Assembly (NCBI GenBank): GCA_951804985.1
Contig: OX638130.1
Location: forward strand, 2,136,501-2,200,500
Reading direction: 5' to 3'
Origin: Dryomyza anilis
Taxonomy: Eukaryota; Arthropoda; Insecta; Diptera; Dryomyzidae
Length of the DNA stretch: 64,000 bases
A program made the translations under genes and the position numbers. Shown here one piece after another: positions 22,361 to 34,211 of this stretch. The first letter of the stretch is position 1. Every line of letters begins with the position of its first letter. Below the pieces are notes generated by a model that worked only from the letters and a program-made list of their open reading frames with translations, did no database searches and was not told where the DNA came from.

Positions 22361-23929
22361 CTAGAAAAAATATTGAATTAAATTAGCCATGAAGTTGCTT
22401 TTTAATTTAAAAATATAGAGCAAAGTGTGGTGAAGTGGTGCAGTGTTTCCATTAATTTAATTTTTACAATTTATTTAGCTACCACCCAAAACTATGTAAT
22501 GTGTAGTTCTTATTTCTATTTTAAGTTAATTTAATATATTTTAATTGTTTTAATATTTAATATATTAATATATTTTAATATCTTGGCGCATAATTAAAAA
22601 GTAATTGAAAAGGGGGTTTAAAAGTTTCCAAAAATGCTTTTTTGAACCAACTACCTAAAAGTATGCAATAATTCTGAAAAATTTGCAAACGTAGACATAT
22701 TTGTTATTGTATTAATTTTAATTTTAAATTAACCTTTTTAAGTTTTTTAAAAATATTTTTTTTTATCTTTTTTATATTTTTTATACTATTAAAAAAACAC
22801 TTTTTAATTTTTTTTTTATTTTTTAATATTTCATTCTTTGGAATAAAATTACTCAAAATTAATTTCTTTAATTGGCCATTTTATATTTCAGCTTTATGAT
22901 TTCATTTACAACAGCAAATTGTGAAAAACTTAATAAAAAAATATCATTGCATACTTTAAGCAAATGTAAGAAATATGCCATCATTTTTCATTTTACATTT
23001 ACTTAAAGTATGCAAAGATTTTTTATTGAGTTTTCTACAGCGAGCTTAATGCATCTGAAACCAAAAAGTATGCATTACTTCTGTAGCTTACCTTATTCTC
23101 TTTAATTAATAAATATTGCCTTTTTATTTTTGATTTTCTTATTACTGATAAAAAAAGAATTGATTTTGTATATATCTTTTGTGTTTTAATGAATTTAATG
23201 TAGATTTTTAACGATTTTTCCCGTTTTATTTGAGCTTATTCCGTTTTAAATTTGACACATCTTGCTTTTTTCAAATCAAGCCAAAAAGTATATAATAATT
23301 TTTTTATAGTATTAGTTTCAATTGTATGTTTCTTTTTGTATACTATTTTATTATATTCTTCTTTTTATTCTTGGTTTTTAAAAGTTTTTTTGTTTTAAAA
23401 CAAACATTTATTCAAAGAGGGTTTATCTCTGTTTTTTTTTTTTTTTTTAGCTATCCTAAAAGTGGGCACTATATTTTTTTCTGAAGCAGTTAATAAAGCC
23501 ATTAATTAAGACACTTTCTGTGTCCATTTGTTTTCTTTTTCCCGCTTATCTTTGCGTCGCATTTAAGCAAAATGTTTATCTTGGCAGTGGCAGCACAAAA
23601 GGGCGTAGCTTATCGCACGTCGGCGTGACATATTTTTAGGCACTGCAGCCAAAAAGTATGCTTTATTTTTTGTCTACGCTTTGCTTTGTTTTTTCGACAC
23701 TTGTTTTTATTTTTTTCTATTTTTAAAATCTTATTCTAAATCAAAGTTGGACATGATAAACTGTTGTAAATACGTGTTTTACACAGACAATAACGTATTT
23801 AAATTTATTCATGTTTTACGTAGTTTTATTTTTTGGTTCTCCTTAATTAATTTTACATTTATAAAATAGAATTGAATTAATTTGCATTCATTTGATATTC
23901 AGGTGTATTGGGTTCAATTTCTTTGTATT

Positions 23930-24261
23930 GATTTGAATTAATTTAAAGTCATTTATACTGATTTGAATTGATTTATATTGATTTGAATTGTTTTGAATTT
24001 ATTTAAATTATTTTGAATTAATTTTAATTGATTTAAAATAAATTTAAATTTATTTGATTTTAATTGATTTGATTTGATGTGATTTGATGTGATTTGATGT
24101 GATTTGATGTGATTTGATGTGATTTGATGTGATTTGATGTGATTTCAATTGATTTAAATTGATTTGAATTGATTTAAACTGATTTGAATTGATTTGAATT
24201 GATTTGAATTATTTTGAATTTATTTAAATTGTTTTGAATCAATTGGAATTGATTTAAATTT
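23930..24261. repeat. Degenerate leading edge of the decamer array
   Basis: Variants such as GATTTAAATT, GATTTATATT and TTTTGAATTT are mixed. It includes about eight perfect copies of GATTTGATGT at 24071-24145. This looks like the older, mutated flank of the homogeneous array that follows. Confidence 0.9.
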
Positions 24262-25351
24262 GAATTGATTTGAATCGATATGAATTGATTTGAATTGATT
24301 TGAATTGATTTGAATTGATTTGAATTGATTTGAATTGATTTGAATTGATTTGAATTGATTTGAATTGATTTGAATTGATTTGAATTGATTTGAATTGATT
24401 TGAATTGGTTTGAATTGATTTGAATTGATTTGAATTAATTTGAATTGATTTGAATTGATTTGAATTAATTTGAATTGATTTGAATTGATTTGAATAGATT
24501 TGAATTGATTTGAATTGATTTGAATTGATTTGAATTGATTTGAATTGATTTGAATTGATTTGAATTGATTTGAATTTATTTGAATTGATTTGAATTGATT
24601 TGAATTGATTTGAATTGATTTGAATTAATTTGAATTAATTTGAATTAATTTGAATTGATTTGATTTGATATGATTTGAATTAATTTGATTTGATTTGATA
24701 TGATTTGAATTAATTTGAATTGATTTGAATTGATTTGAATTGACTTGAATTGATTTGAATTGATTTGAATTGATTTGAATTGATTTGAATTGATTTGAAT
24801 TGATTTGAATTGGTTTGAATTGATTTGAATTAATTTGAATAGATTTGAATTGATTTGAATTGATTTGAATTGATTTGAATTGATTTGAATTGATTTGAAT
24901 TGATTTGAATTGATTTGAATTGATTTGAATTGATTTGAATTGATTTGAATTGATTTGAATTGATTTGAATTGATTTGAATTGATTTGAATTGATTTGAAT
25001 TGATTTAAATTGATTTAAATTGATTTGAATTGATTTAAATTGATTTGAATTGATTTGAATTGATTTGAATTGATTTGAATTGATTTGAATTGATTTGAAT
25101 TGATTTGAATTAATTTGAATTGATTTGAATTGATTTGAATTGATTTGAATTGATTTGAATTGATTTGAATTGATTTGAATTGATATGAATTGATTTGAAT
25201 TGATTTGAATTGATTTGAATTGATTTGAATTGATTTGAATTGATTTGAATTGATTTGAATTGATTTGAATTGATTTGAATTGATTTGAATTGATTTGAAT
25301 TCATTTGAATTGATTTGAATTGATTTGAATTGATTTGAATTGATTTGAATT
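24262..25351. repeat. Homogeneous 10-bp satellite (GATTTGAATT)n
   Basis: Roughly 109 units of GATTTGAATT run with few substitutions (for example TAATTT, GGTTTG, GATATG) and one interruption of GATTTGATAT units at 24657-24715. A 10-base unit is open in several frames, which explains a 117-codon minus-strand ORF reading INSNQFKSIQ repeats. That ORF is not a gene. The array is inside the tweety intron. Confidence 0.98.
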
Positions 25352-25584
25352 GAGTAGCTCATTTCCAAAACGTGCTATCCATTTAAATATAATATGCTTT
25401 TATTTACAAATATACGGCCCACAAATTATTATTTCAGAAAAGTGAATATACAGAACTAAAAATGAAAATATTAAGTGTGGAAAACATCCTTGGTTCAATT
25501 TAATTCTACCATTAAATAGGAGTAAAACAGGTTTTACTAAATCTATCTTCGTTTCACATAGCACGTTTTGGAAATGAGCTCCTC
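25352..25584. mobile_element. 233-bp MITE with 27-bp terminal inverted repeats
   Basis: The left end (25352-25378) and right end (25558-25584) are inverted 27-mers with one mismatch, starting GAGTAGCTCATTTCCAAAAC and GAGGAGCTCATTTCCAAAAC respectively. AATT flanks both sides (25348-25351 and 25585-25588), a likely 4-bp target duplication, although AATT is also part of the satellite it landed in. The interior has no coding capacity. The superfamily is not recognised. Confidence 0.88.
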
Positions 25585-26595
25585 AATTGATTTGATTTTT
25601 TCTTGGTTATTTTTTTAATACAATTTTTTGTCTGTTTATTCTGTTTTATTCGCTAAAGTTGCTGCTAATAAATAATCCGCTTTTTTTTTTGTTGCTAATT
25701 AAGCCCTTTGTTGTGTGCTGCCAATTACAATAAAAGCTTTTAATCCATTTATTTAAATCGGTCATCATCGTCATCCGTTTCGCGCGCGTACTCTAAACAA
25801 ATAGCAACTGCTGGCAACTCTGGCGCTCAACCTCTTGAACAAGAGCAGCAATCGCCGCATGGATGAGTAGCACGTTCGGCGAATAATTAAATTGAAGCCA
25901 ACTAATTGACTGCAATTGGTGCAGGTCATGCTGAGCAGTAAAAGCACTAACCACGGCACTGGTACTAGTTAACCAAACAACCAACTGCTGCCCAGCGCGC
26001 ACAATAGCTGCGCTCAAGTGAGCTCAAGAATATTTGCTTCAAAGCGCAAAAATATTACGCAGAAAATAACAAAGTTTGCGTCTGATTTATGTTTTTAATG
26101 AATACTCGACAAGTACTTAAAATGGCAGAAGACAATAGGATGAAATAATTTCAACGTTGCATATTTTCAGGTTTAGCTGCATATTATATTGCCTAGTTTA
26201 GGGAAATAATTAATGTGCTTCAAAATATAATTTATTTGATGTTTTATTTATTTTTATTATTATTATTTTTTTCTTAATATGTTAAACATTTAAGCATATG
26301 TACTGCTTTATTTGTTTTTAGGTATGAATTTATTTTTTGAGTTTAGCACATCTTGCTGTTTTTGAATGTAGCCGAAAAGTATGCAATTATTTTGATGTTA
26401 TTCTTTTTTCCTGTTTGACTATTTTTTTGTCTGTTTGACTATTATTTTAAAAACTATTATTATTACTTGATGGTCTTTATGTATTTTTTTCGATGTAAAA
26501 ACAATCAGTGTTACTTTATATTTAATGGTTTTTCGTTTTTGTCGAATTGAGAATTATGTATTTTAATTTTTTATTTATTACTGTTTCCTTCTTAC

Positions 26596-26773
26596 CTAAT
26601 CCAATGGCCGCACAGGTCATCAGCGTGATGATCACCAACGAGCAGCTCTGGCAACGCTGTGCACTCGGTTTGCGCGGTTTCCGGTCGCAGCAGCGCGTCA
26701 GCAGATACAGCAACAAACCGAACAGCGATAGTATCAAAAGACCGGCGGGTATTGAGCCGAGAATGCCGAGACT
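26596..26773 (-). CDS. tty: Tweety/TTYH family exon (first found here)
   Basis: This is a 178-base exon with acceptor CTACTTTTTACAG|AGT and donor ATTAG|GTAAG, entering in phase 0 and leaving in phase 1. It encodes SLGILGSIPAGLL, a hydrophobic stretch to about residue 25 (transmembrane helix 1), then the Cys-rich basic loop TRCCDRKPRKPSAQRCQSC, then SLVIITLMTCAAIGLG (transmembrane helix 2). TM1-RCC(D)RKPR-TM2 followed by GLYGND is the N-terminal signature of the Tweety family. The exon joins 22266-22360 without breaking the frame. The first coding exon(s), which should carry the extracellular N-terminus and the Met, were not found to the right. The ATG-led ORF that extends beyond the exon into 26774-26830 is intron read-through. 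Family assignment is secure; paralogue assignment is tentative. Confidence 0.95.
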
Positions 26774-27835
26774 CTGTAAAAAGTAGAAAAAATAAATTTT
26801 AATATTTGAAAATATTATAAATGTTTGCAAAATAACACAACATAGAACAGCAGAGTCTGCAAACTTTTCTCAGCAATTAATTGAGTTTGCAGCACTTTTT
26901 CCATTGTTGCTGCTGTTGCTCGTTGTTGCCAAATTCCCATATGGCACTAATGAAAAGCACAACAACAGCAGCAGCAGTAAAAATAACAAAATAACATTAA
27001 CAGCAAAAACATATAACGTGGCAACAATGTGGGTGGTATGCAACACAGTGTGTTGCACACCTTTTACTGTTGCTGTTGTTGCTGCTGTGGGCGAACGTAG
27101 CAGCAACAAAAATATTTTTCTATATTTTTCTATATTTTTTCATATATTCTCTTTTTATTTATTTATTGCGCATTTTATACAGTGCCAACAGCAGCAGTTT
27201 TAACAAAAGATACAGCAAAAAGTTGAGTCAAACACTTTGCTACAAAAAATTTAACAAAAAAATGAAAAATTTTAAAAAGTTAAAAAAATAACATAACAGG
27301 TTTGCTATTTGTGTTTATTAGAAAGTTTGCTGAACTCTACTACGTACCAAAAACTGCATTAAAAAATATTGTTGCATATTTTTAGGTATTAGCAAAAATG
27401 AACAGCAGCACACATTAAATTGCATAGATTGAGGGATTAATGAAATTTATATTTTCGCAATTTTTGCAAACAAAATTTAAACGAATATTATGTAGTTCTA
27501 TTTATAAGTTTTTGGTTTCATTTAAATAATGTTGCATATTTTTAGAATTTTGCAAAATTCCAATAAACTGCTAAATGAAATTTTCTTTTTTGTGTTTTGT
27601 TTTTAAAATACTGAAAAGAATTTAATTAATTTGGTTTTGCAGAGCGAAAATGTGTTATTTGAAAATGTTGCATATTTTTAGGAAGTTCTAAAAGTGCACA
27701 AAAAACAAATTTTCATATATCTGTTTTAAATTTTTAATTACAATTTTTGTTTATTCAAAACTAAATATGTGAAATAATGTCATAAAAATTTTAATGTTTT
27801 ACTAACAATTAAATTTTTCATTGCATCTTTATTTT
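26774..27835. other. Probable upstream tweety intron
   Basis: This directly precedes a tweety acceptor on the minus strand. It contains opposed GTTGCTGCTGTTGCTC and CAACAACAGCAGCAGCAGT tracts (26907-27100) that could pair. GCATATTTTTAG motifs occur at about 27373, 27532 and 27668. No exon was found. Confidence 0.6.
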
Positions 27836-28300
27836 TTCACTATAAATACAAATTTTCACTAAAAATTTTAATTTTTCACTAAAATTTAAATTTTTCACTA
27901 AATATTCAAGATTCATATTCACTAAAAATTAAAAATTTAATTTTTCACTAAAAATTTTAATTTTTCACTAAAAATTCAATTTTTCACTAAAAATTCAATT
28001 TTTCACTAAAAATTCAATTTTTCACTAAAAATTCAATTTTTCACTAAAAATTCAATTTATCACTAAAAATTCAATTTTTCACTAAAAATTCAATTTTTCA
28101 CTAAAAATTCAATTTATCACTAAAAATTCAATTTTTCACTAAAAATTCAATTTTTCACTAAAAATTCAATTTTTCACTAAAAATTCAATTCTCCTTAAAA
28201 ATTAAATTTTTTAACTAAAAATTCGTTTTTTACTAAAAATGCAATTTTTCACTAAAAATTAAATTTTTAACCAAAAATTAAATTTTTAACCAAAAATTAA
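27836..28300 (-). repeat. 19-bp satellite array A (minus orientation)
   Basis: Units read TTTTTCACTAAAAATTCAA on the plus strand, the reverse complement of the unit in arrays B, C and E. The edges are more degenerate than the centre (27960-28190). Confidence 0.93.
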
Positions 28301-30475
28301 ATTTAAAAAAATAAATGAAATTTTCAATTAAAAATTCAATTTTGAACAAAAAATTAACATTTCTTTAAATATTCAGTTTTTCTCTAAAAATAACAAAATA
28401 TTTTTAAGATTATTATATATTATTATATATTATATATTGCATACTTTTAGATGATTATATACTGTATATTATTCATTTATAAAGCATACTTTTAGCTTTT
28501 TAATTTATATGCATTAAATAAATGAATGATTTGAAATAAATGAAATTTATGCAGTTCTTTATAATAAAATTTGCTGTCTAAAAGTATGCTTTAAATTAAA
28601 CTTTATACATAATATACATAAATTTAAATAAATGCATTATAATTTTGCGTTTATTAATGAAAATATGTTAGCGACTTTTGGTTGACGCAATATCTATATA
28701 ATACATTATATTATTTTATAGCATATTTTTGAAAACAGTTTTTGCAGTATTTATATATGCGTTGCATACTTTTAGACAGCAAATTGCAGCAACAAAAAAT
28801 TATAGTCTAATTAAATGCCTGAAAAAATGCATGGCATAACTCTAGGTAAAATTCCAACAATCTATATAGTAATTTTAATAGTAGCATAGTTTTAGGCAGT
28901 AGTGAAAAATTAATATAGCATACTTTTATGTAAAAGATGTATTTGAACATAAAATATATCTGTTTGTAACGAAATATAAACATTATATAAAGAATTTAGC
29001 GCATATTTTCGTCGATAAACTTTTGGCGTCTGTTAGGTAGTTCGCTTTCGTTAGTCATTATTAGTTTCTTTTGTCGTTTTTTTTGTAATTTCTGAAACTT
29101 TTGGCGTCTGTTGCACATGCGCCTTTTTTTTGTATTTGATTGCTTGAATTGTTGAATCGCTGCACAGTCCGGAAGTCAGTGTCAGCAAGAATTTTCCTGT
29201 TGTATTAATTAAAAGTTTAATGAAATTTTTTGTTTAAAATGTTTTTATTTTTTTTTTAATTAATTTTTTTGAACTTTAGTTTGTTCGTTTCTAAAAGTTT
29301 TGCAACAAGGTTGCGTTGCGTGCACTCGGTAGAGATGTTGCTGGTGATGATGTTGTTGCTGAGCATGTTGTTGCTACTAATGATGTTGATGATGATGTTG
29401 TTGGCATTGTCAGAACTTAGCTAGTTTGTTTTGGCTTGTTTTGTAATTTGCAAGTTTGCCTAAGGCAGCTCAAATTTTGACACTAATTCACGCAGAAAGC
29501 GCTGCAAAGTTTACTGTGCCACAAAAAGCTGCACAGCAGGTTCAAAAGCTTACAAAGAAAGCGGTGAAGCAGAGGGTGAAAGAGATGATTGCAATTTTAA
29601 TCAGTGCCGAAATTTGCAGACATTGTTTGCGGCAAACAAACAAACACAAAAGTCACAATTGAGAACTTTTACTAATAATAAAAACTAAAAAAAATATAAA
29701 ACTAAAAAAAAATATAAAATTAAATAAAAAAACTATAAACTAAAAAAAAAAAACGAAAACTCGATTGAAAAATAGTTCTGCGAAATGAAAAGTATTTCTA
29801 AAAAGTTTGTCTTGGTTTCAAGCAGCGAAAACTTTGGCGTATGTGCAAAAATTAAAACGCAAAAAAAAAAAAAAAACTAAATTGAAAATAAAATTTGCCG
29901 AATACAAACAAAGTTACGAATGAACACGTACGATGTGCGACGAGTAAAACTTTGATTTGTCAGAACGTAGTAGAGGAAGTAAAAAAAATACTTAGAAAAT
30001 AAAGCAAAAACAAAAAAAAAACATAGAAAATGAAGCAAAAAAAAAGAAAAAAATAGTAGTAGTGCCTGAGTTAAAGTTGAAACACATATAACAAACAACG
30101 AACAATGACGCCTTTGGTCACCGGGTAAAAGTTGAAGGAAGCTCTTCTCTGCTCTGCCTGCAGGAAGCTTACATGAGTTGCAAGTTTTAAAGCTGCCTGC
30201 CCCTGCTACACTCTCTCTGACTTCGCGTGAACTTTGCCTGTGCACAAAATTTAAGCTCTAGGCAATAAATATTGTATCAAGAGCACTCACTGTGTTGGGC
30301 ATTGTGAGCTGCTGTTTTTTAAAAGCTTTAAAAACTATTTTCAAGCAATTAAAATTTTAAGATTTTTGCGTAATTAGAAAATATATCAAATTGTACAGAA
30401 AAATTTCTTAGTTTGTTTGCAAAGCTTCAAATTTAGTTGTAGCACAAAAAAATGCAACATTAGTCAAAAATTAAA
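28301..30475. other. Non-coding, between inverted 19-bp arrays
   Basis: It contains a cluster of GCATACTTTTAG motifs (28438, 28483, 28577 reversed, 28762, variants at 28884 and 28917). GATGTTGTTGCTG tracts lie at 29330-29405. The balanced patch 30080-30250 has a 122-codon minus-strand ORF without domain features. No gene is called. Confidence 0.5.
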
Positions 30476-31535
30476 TTTCATGTAAAAAATTTAAATTTTT
30501 AATGATGAATTGAATTTTTATTGAAAGTTTCTGAAAAATGGAATTTTTTTAATGAAAAATAAAATTTTAGTAAAACATTTAATATTTAGTGAAAATTTGA
30601 ATTTTTAACTGAAAAATTGAAAATTTCGTGGAAATTTAATTTTTGTGAATATTAAATTTGTATTAAAAAATTGCATTTTTAGTGAAAAATTAAATTTTTT
30701 GAAAAAATTGAATTTTTAACTGAAAAATTGAATTTTTAGTAGAAATATTTTTTTTTTGGTGAAAATTAATTTTTTGAAAATATAGAATTTATAATGAAAA
30801 TTTCATTTTTAATGAAAAATTTAATTTTTAATGAAAAATTTTATTTATAGTGAAAAATTGAATTTTTAGTCAAAATTTGAAAAAAATTAATTTATAGTGA
30901 AAAATTCAATTTTTAGTGAAAATTTTAATTTTTAGTGAAAAATTAAATTTTTTAGTGAAAAATTTAATTTTTTGAAAAAATTGAATTTTTTTCTGAAAAA
31001 TTGAATTTTTAGTGAAAATTTAATTTTTTAGTGAAAACCAAATTTGTAGTAAAAAATTGAATTTTTATTGAAAAAATTTTTTTTTTGAAAAAATTTAATT
31101 TATAATGAAAAATTTAATTTTTAGTTAAATATTTAATTTTTAGTTAAAAATTTAATTTTTAGTTAAAAATTTAATTTTTAGTTAAAAATTTAATTTTTAG
31201 TTAAAAATTTAATTTTTAGTTAAAAATTTAATTTTTAGTTAAAAATTTAATTTTTAGTTAAAAATTGAATTTTTAGTGAAAATTTGAAAAATTTTATTTA
31301 TAGTGAAAAATTCAATTTTTAGTGAAAAATTAAATTATTTGAAAAAATTAAATTATTTGAAAAAATTGAATTTTTAACTGAAAAATTTAATTTTTAGTGA
31401 AAATTTTATTTTTTAGTGAAAACTAAATTTGTAGTAAAACATTTTTTTTTTTGAAAAAATTGAATTTATAATAAAAAATTGTATTTTTAATGAAAAATTT
31501 AATTTTTAGTGAAAAATTGAATTTTTAATTTAATT
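30476..31535 (+). repeat. 19-bp satellite array B (plus orientation)
   Basis: Degenerate units of TTTTTAGTGAAAAATTGAA, including an internal homogeneous sub-array of TTTTTAGTTAAAAATTTAA at 31120-31265. Opposite orientation to array A. Confidence 0.92.
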
Positions 31536-33489
31536 TTCTAAACAATTTTGTGTTATTTATCAAAAAAAAAATGCAAAATCAAAGTATGCTATTTGTGTAA
31601 AACATTGTAATAGAAGCAAATACAGTAAATGCATAAAAATGAAGCAGAAATAAAAAAATGTAAATTATAATGTAAAATATTTTATTTACTGAGTTTAAAA
31701 ATAAATATTTATATTCAAAAAGTATGCAGTAAATCGTTTTAGCGGAATCCTAAAAGTATGCAATAAAATATTATGAGAGAAACTCAAATATATGCAATGC
31801 ATTTTTAAATGCTGCCAATACAAAATGCATAAAAAGCATTTAGAAAAAAACACAATAAATAAAAAATTAAAAAAATAATAAAATAGAAAAATTAAAAAAT
31901 TTAAAAATAATAAAAAAATGTTTAAAATAAAAAAAACATGCCGTCAACCTGACCAACATCAATAAAGCCTTTGACAATAATACGTTATCGTGTAATGAAT
32001 AAAAACCCACTGTTAAAAAATAATAAAAAGTTCATTGAAGCGTTCAGCTTTGGTCATTGCTGCATGGCAACAAACCAAAATAATATTTTATTTTGCAGAC
32101 ACAAAAAAGGTTATGTTATGGTTGCTGTTATTACTGTTGTTGTGTAACACTTGTTATTTTAATTGGCTGCACAATAAAAAATGAAATTTATATAAAATTG
32201 ACAAAGTTAATTTTTAAAATTTTAAATCTTTTCCTTTTTCATATTTTAAAGACACACGTTTTATGTGTAATTTAAAACTTTGAATACTGCAATAAATTAA
32301 ATTTTTGATTGCCTCTAGTTTTTGTGACTTTTGGTTATTATTTTTGGAATATTTGTTTTGCCTTTGTTTTGCCAAACACAAACTAAATTCAGCACTTCCG
32401 CTCGGTGACAAAGATAAAATAGAAATAACTTTTACGACACATAACACAAGAGATTTTTGTACTGGTTCAAAGTACTGACCTCTTCTCCCCAACTGCTCAT
32501 TGAACCCACGAAACTTGTGATGAGTTCTACATATTACGGTTGTGTAACACTTGTGTCTGTCTGTCTGTCTTTGCGCCGCATGTGCGCTTAATTTAGATAA
32601 TTGAGTAATTGTGATTTAAGTGCGTAAACTACGTAAAACTGTGCGTAAAATAGTTGTTTTGTAGTAGATATGTAGTAAAATGTGCGGGTCAGATGGTTGT
32701 TTATCACATGATTTTTTGTATTTTGTGTTATACATATAGCATTATTTGAGTAGTTGTCATGTGCAAATGTTTTGTATTTTTAAGCTAAATTTATTGCTTT
32801 ACATGTGCAAAATAAGCTAAATATTAAAATTGTCATTTTTAAAAAATATTGCATATATTTAGACAGCACATTTTTATTTTACTGCATTTTTCATTTATTT
32901 TTAATATAAATGTATTATTAAATTGTATTTTAAAAGTATTATTATTTTTTATTAAATTCAGTTAAATTCAGTTTTTCTTTTCAATTTCTGTTGCAAAAAT
33001 AAAACAAAATTAAAATAAAAAATGTTGCCTACTTTTAGAACACAAATATATAAAGTGTATAACAGAGAAATGCTTTAAATTTTAAATTTAAAAAACGCAC
33101 ACTATTTCGTTGCTCCGTTTGCGTCGCAAAATTGTCGCAATTAGTGACATTTTGCAACAATTTAAATCATGACAAATGCAGCCTAAAAATATGCTACAGA
33201 TTGATGCTTGAACCCATCATGCATCAATCATTCAGTGCAACGTCTGTGACTCAATTTAATTTAAATGCTTTTCACTTTTTATATTTTGCCAGACCGTATT
33301 GTTATTGCAATTTTTATTGTTGCCATTGTTTAGTATTGTTTGGTATTTTTTTTACTATTTTTTTTCTTTTTTTTTTGTTGTTTTTTTCTGTGCTTTTATC
33401 CACATATCAAATGCAACGAAGCCCAACACAAAACATTTGCATATCGTTGGCAGCGCATTGAACCGACGTTTAGTGCACACACATTTAAC
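31536..33489. other. Non-coding DNA
   Basis: No gene is recognised. CTAAAAGTATGCA motifs lie at 31717, 31750 and 33182, with variants near 32849 and 33023. A CTGT microsatellite lies near 32552. Confidence 0.5.
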
Positions 33490-33606
33490 AACTATTATTA
33501 CTACTATTTCTACTACTATTTCTACTACTATTTTTGCTACTATTTTTACTACTATTTCTGCTACTATTTCTGCTACTATTTCTACTACTATTTTTACCAC
33601 TATTTT
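33490..33606. repeat. 12-bp minisatellite TACTATTTCTAC
   Basis: About nine copies of TACTATTTCTAC with TACTATTTCTGC, TACTATTTTTAC and TACTATTTTTGC variants. It is open in several frames, so the ORFs across it are artefacts. Confidence 0.93.
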
Positions 33607-34149
33607 ACATGTTCATCTGGTAAGTAACAGAACATTGTTATCGTTCGCAACGTCTATGAAATGGGTTTTTGATAAAATTGTTTAAAGCGTTTGCGGAAAC
33701 TACAGAAAACGAATATTATAAAAAAATAGGGATATGGTAGGATATAGAACTAGGGTATTAGGGTGAAGTACAGGCAGCACTAGTAGATTACTAGAAAATT
33801 GCATTGAAATTGCAAAGAAATGCGTTTCGCATTGTTATTGCGGAAAATTACAAGCAGCACAAAAACATTTTTGCAATGTAATTTTATTGTAGTACCTATT
33901 TGTTGTTGTTTTTTGTTACATTTTTTGTTGTTATTGCAACTGCATGTATCTAATATGTATGCAAAACATGCTGCAGCGTTGCCACATGTCAAAGAAATAC
34001 AAACGAAGGAAAAGCTCTTTGAACGGTTGAGTAAAGTGCCATAGTCTGTCTTTAGTATTTGCTGAAGAAATTTAAAATATATTTGAAAAAATAAAAAAAA
34101 TAAAAATAAACAGCAAAAAATTAAAATTTGTTGACGAACATTTTTATTT
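33607..34149. other. Non-coding DNA
   Basis: Nothing is recognised beyond short GGATATGGTAGGATATAG-like direct repeats near 33730. Confidence 0.5.
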
Positions 34150-34211
34150 TTGAAAGAAAAATTAAATTTTCAATGTGAATCGAAACATTGAAAATTTAAT
34201 TTTTCTTTCAA
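34150..34211. repeat. Perfect 27-bp inverted repeat with 8-base loop
   Basis: 34150-34176 (starting TTGAAAGAAAAATTAAATTT) is exactly complementary to 34185-34211, with GAATCGAA between them. A third half-copy (ACATTGAAAATTTAATTTTT) follows at about 34222. Confidence 0.95.

Larger units (their letters stand above)
22361..26595 (-). other. Tweety intron (4,235 bp) between the two exons
   Basis: It is bounded by donor GTAAG (26591-26595) and acceptor TTTTTTCTAG (next to 22360), both on the minus strand, and joins codons in phase 1. The intron holds the 10-bp satellite, a 233-bp MITE and several GCATACTTTTAG motifs. A balanced-composition patch at 25740-26060 has no supported coding frame. Confidence 0.92.

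Noticed and set aside
25015..25368. 117-codon minus-strand ORF with INSNQFKSIQ repeats
   Set aside because: It is the 10-bp satellite read in an open frame. The same repeat is open in more than one frame and has no start context or flanking gene structure.
33299..33685. 128-codon plus-strand ORF rich in Thr/Ile/Ser
   Set aside because: It is a product of the 12-bp TACTATTTCTAC minisatellite and T runs, open in overlapping frames.
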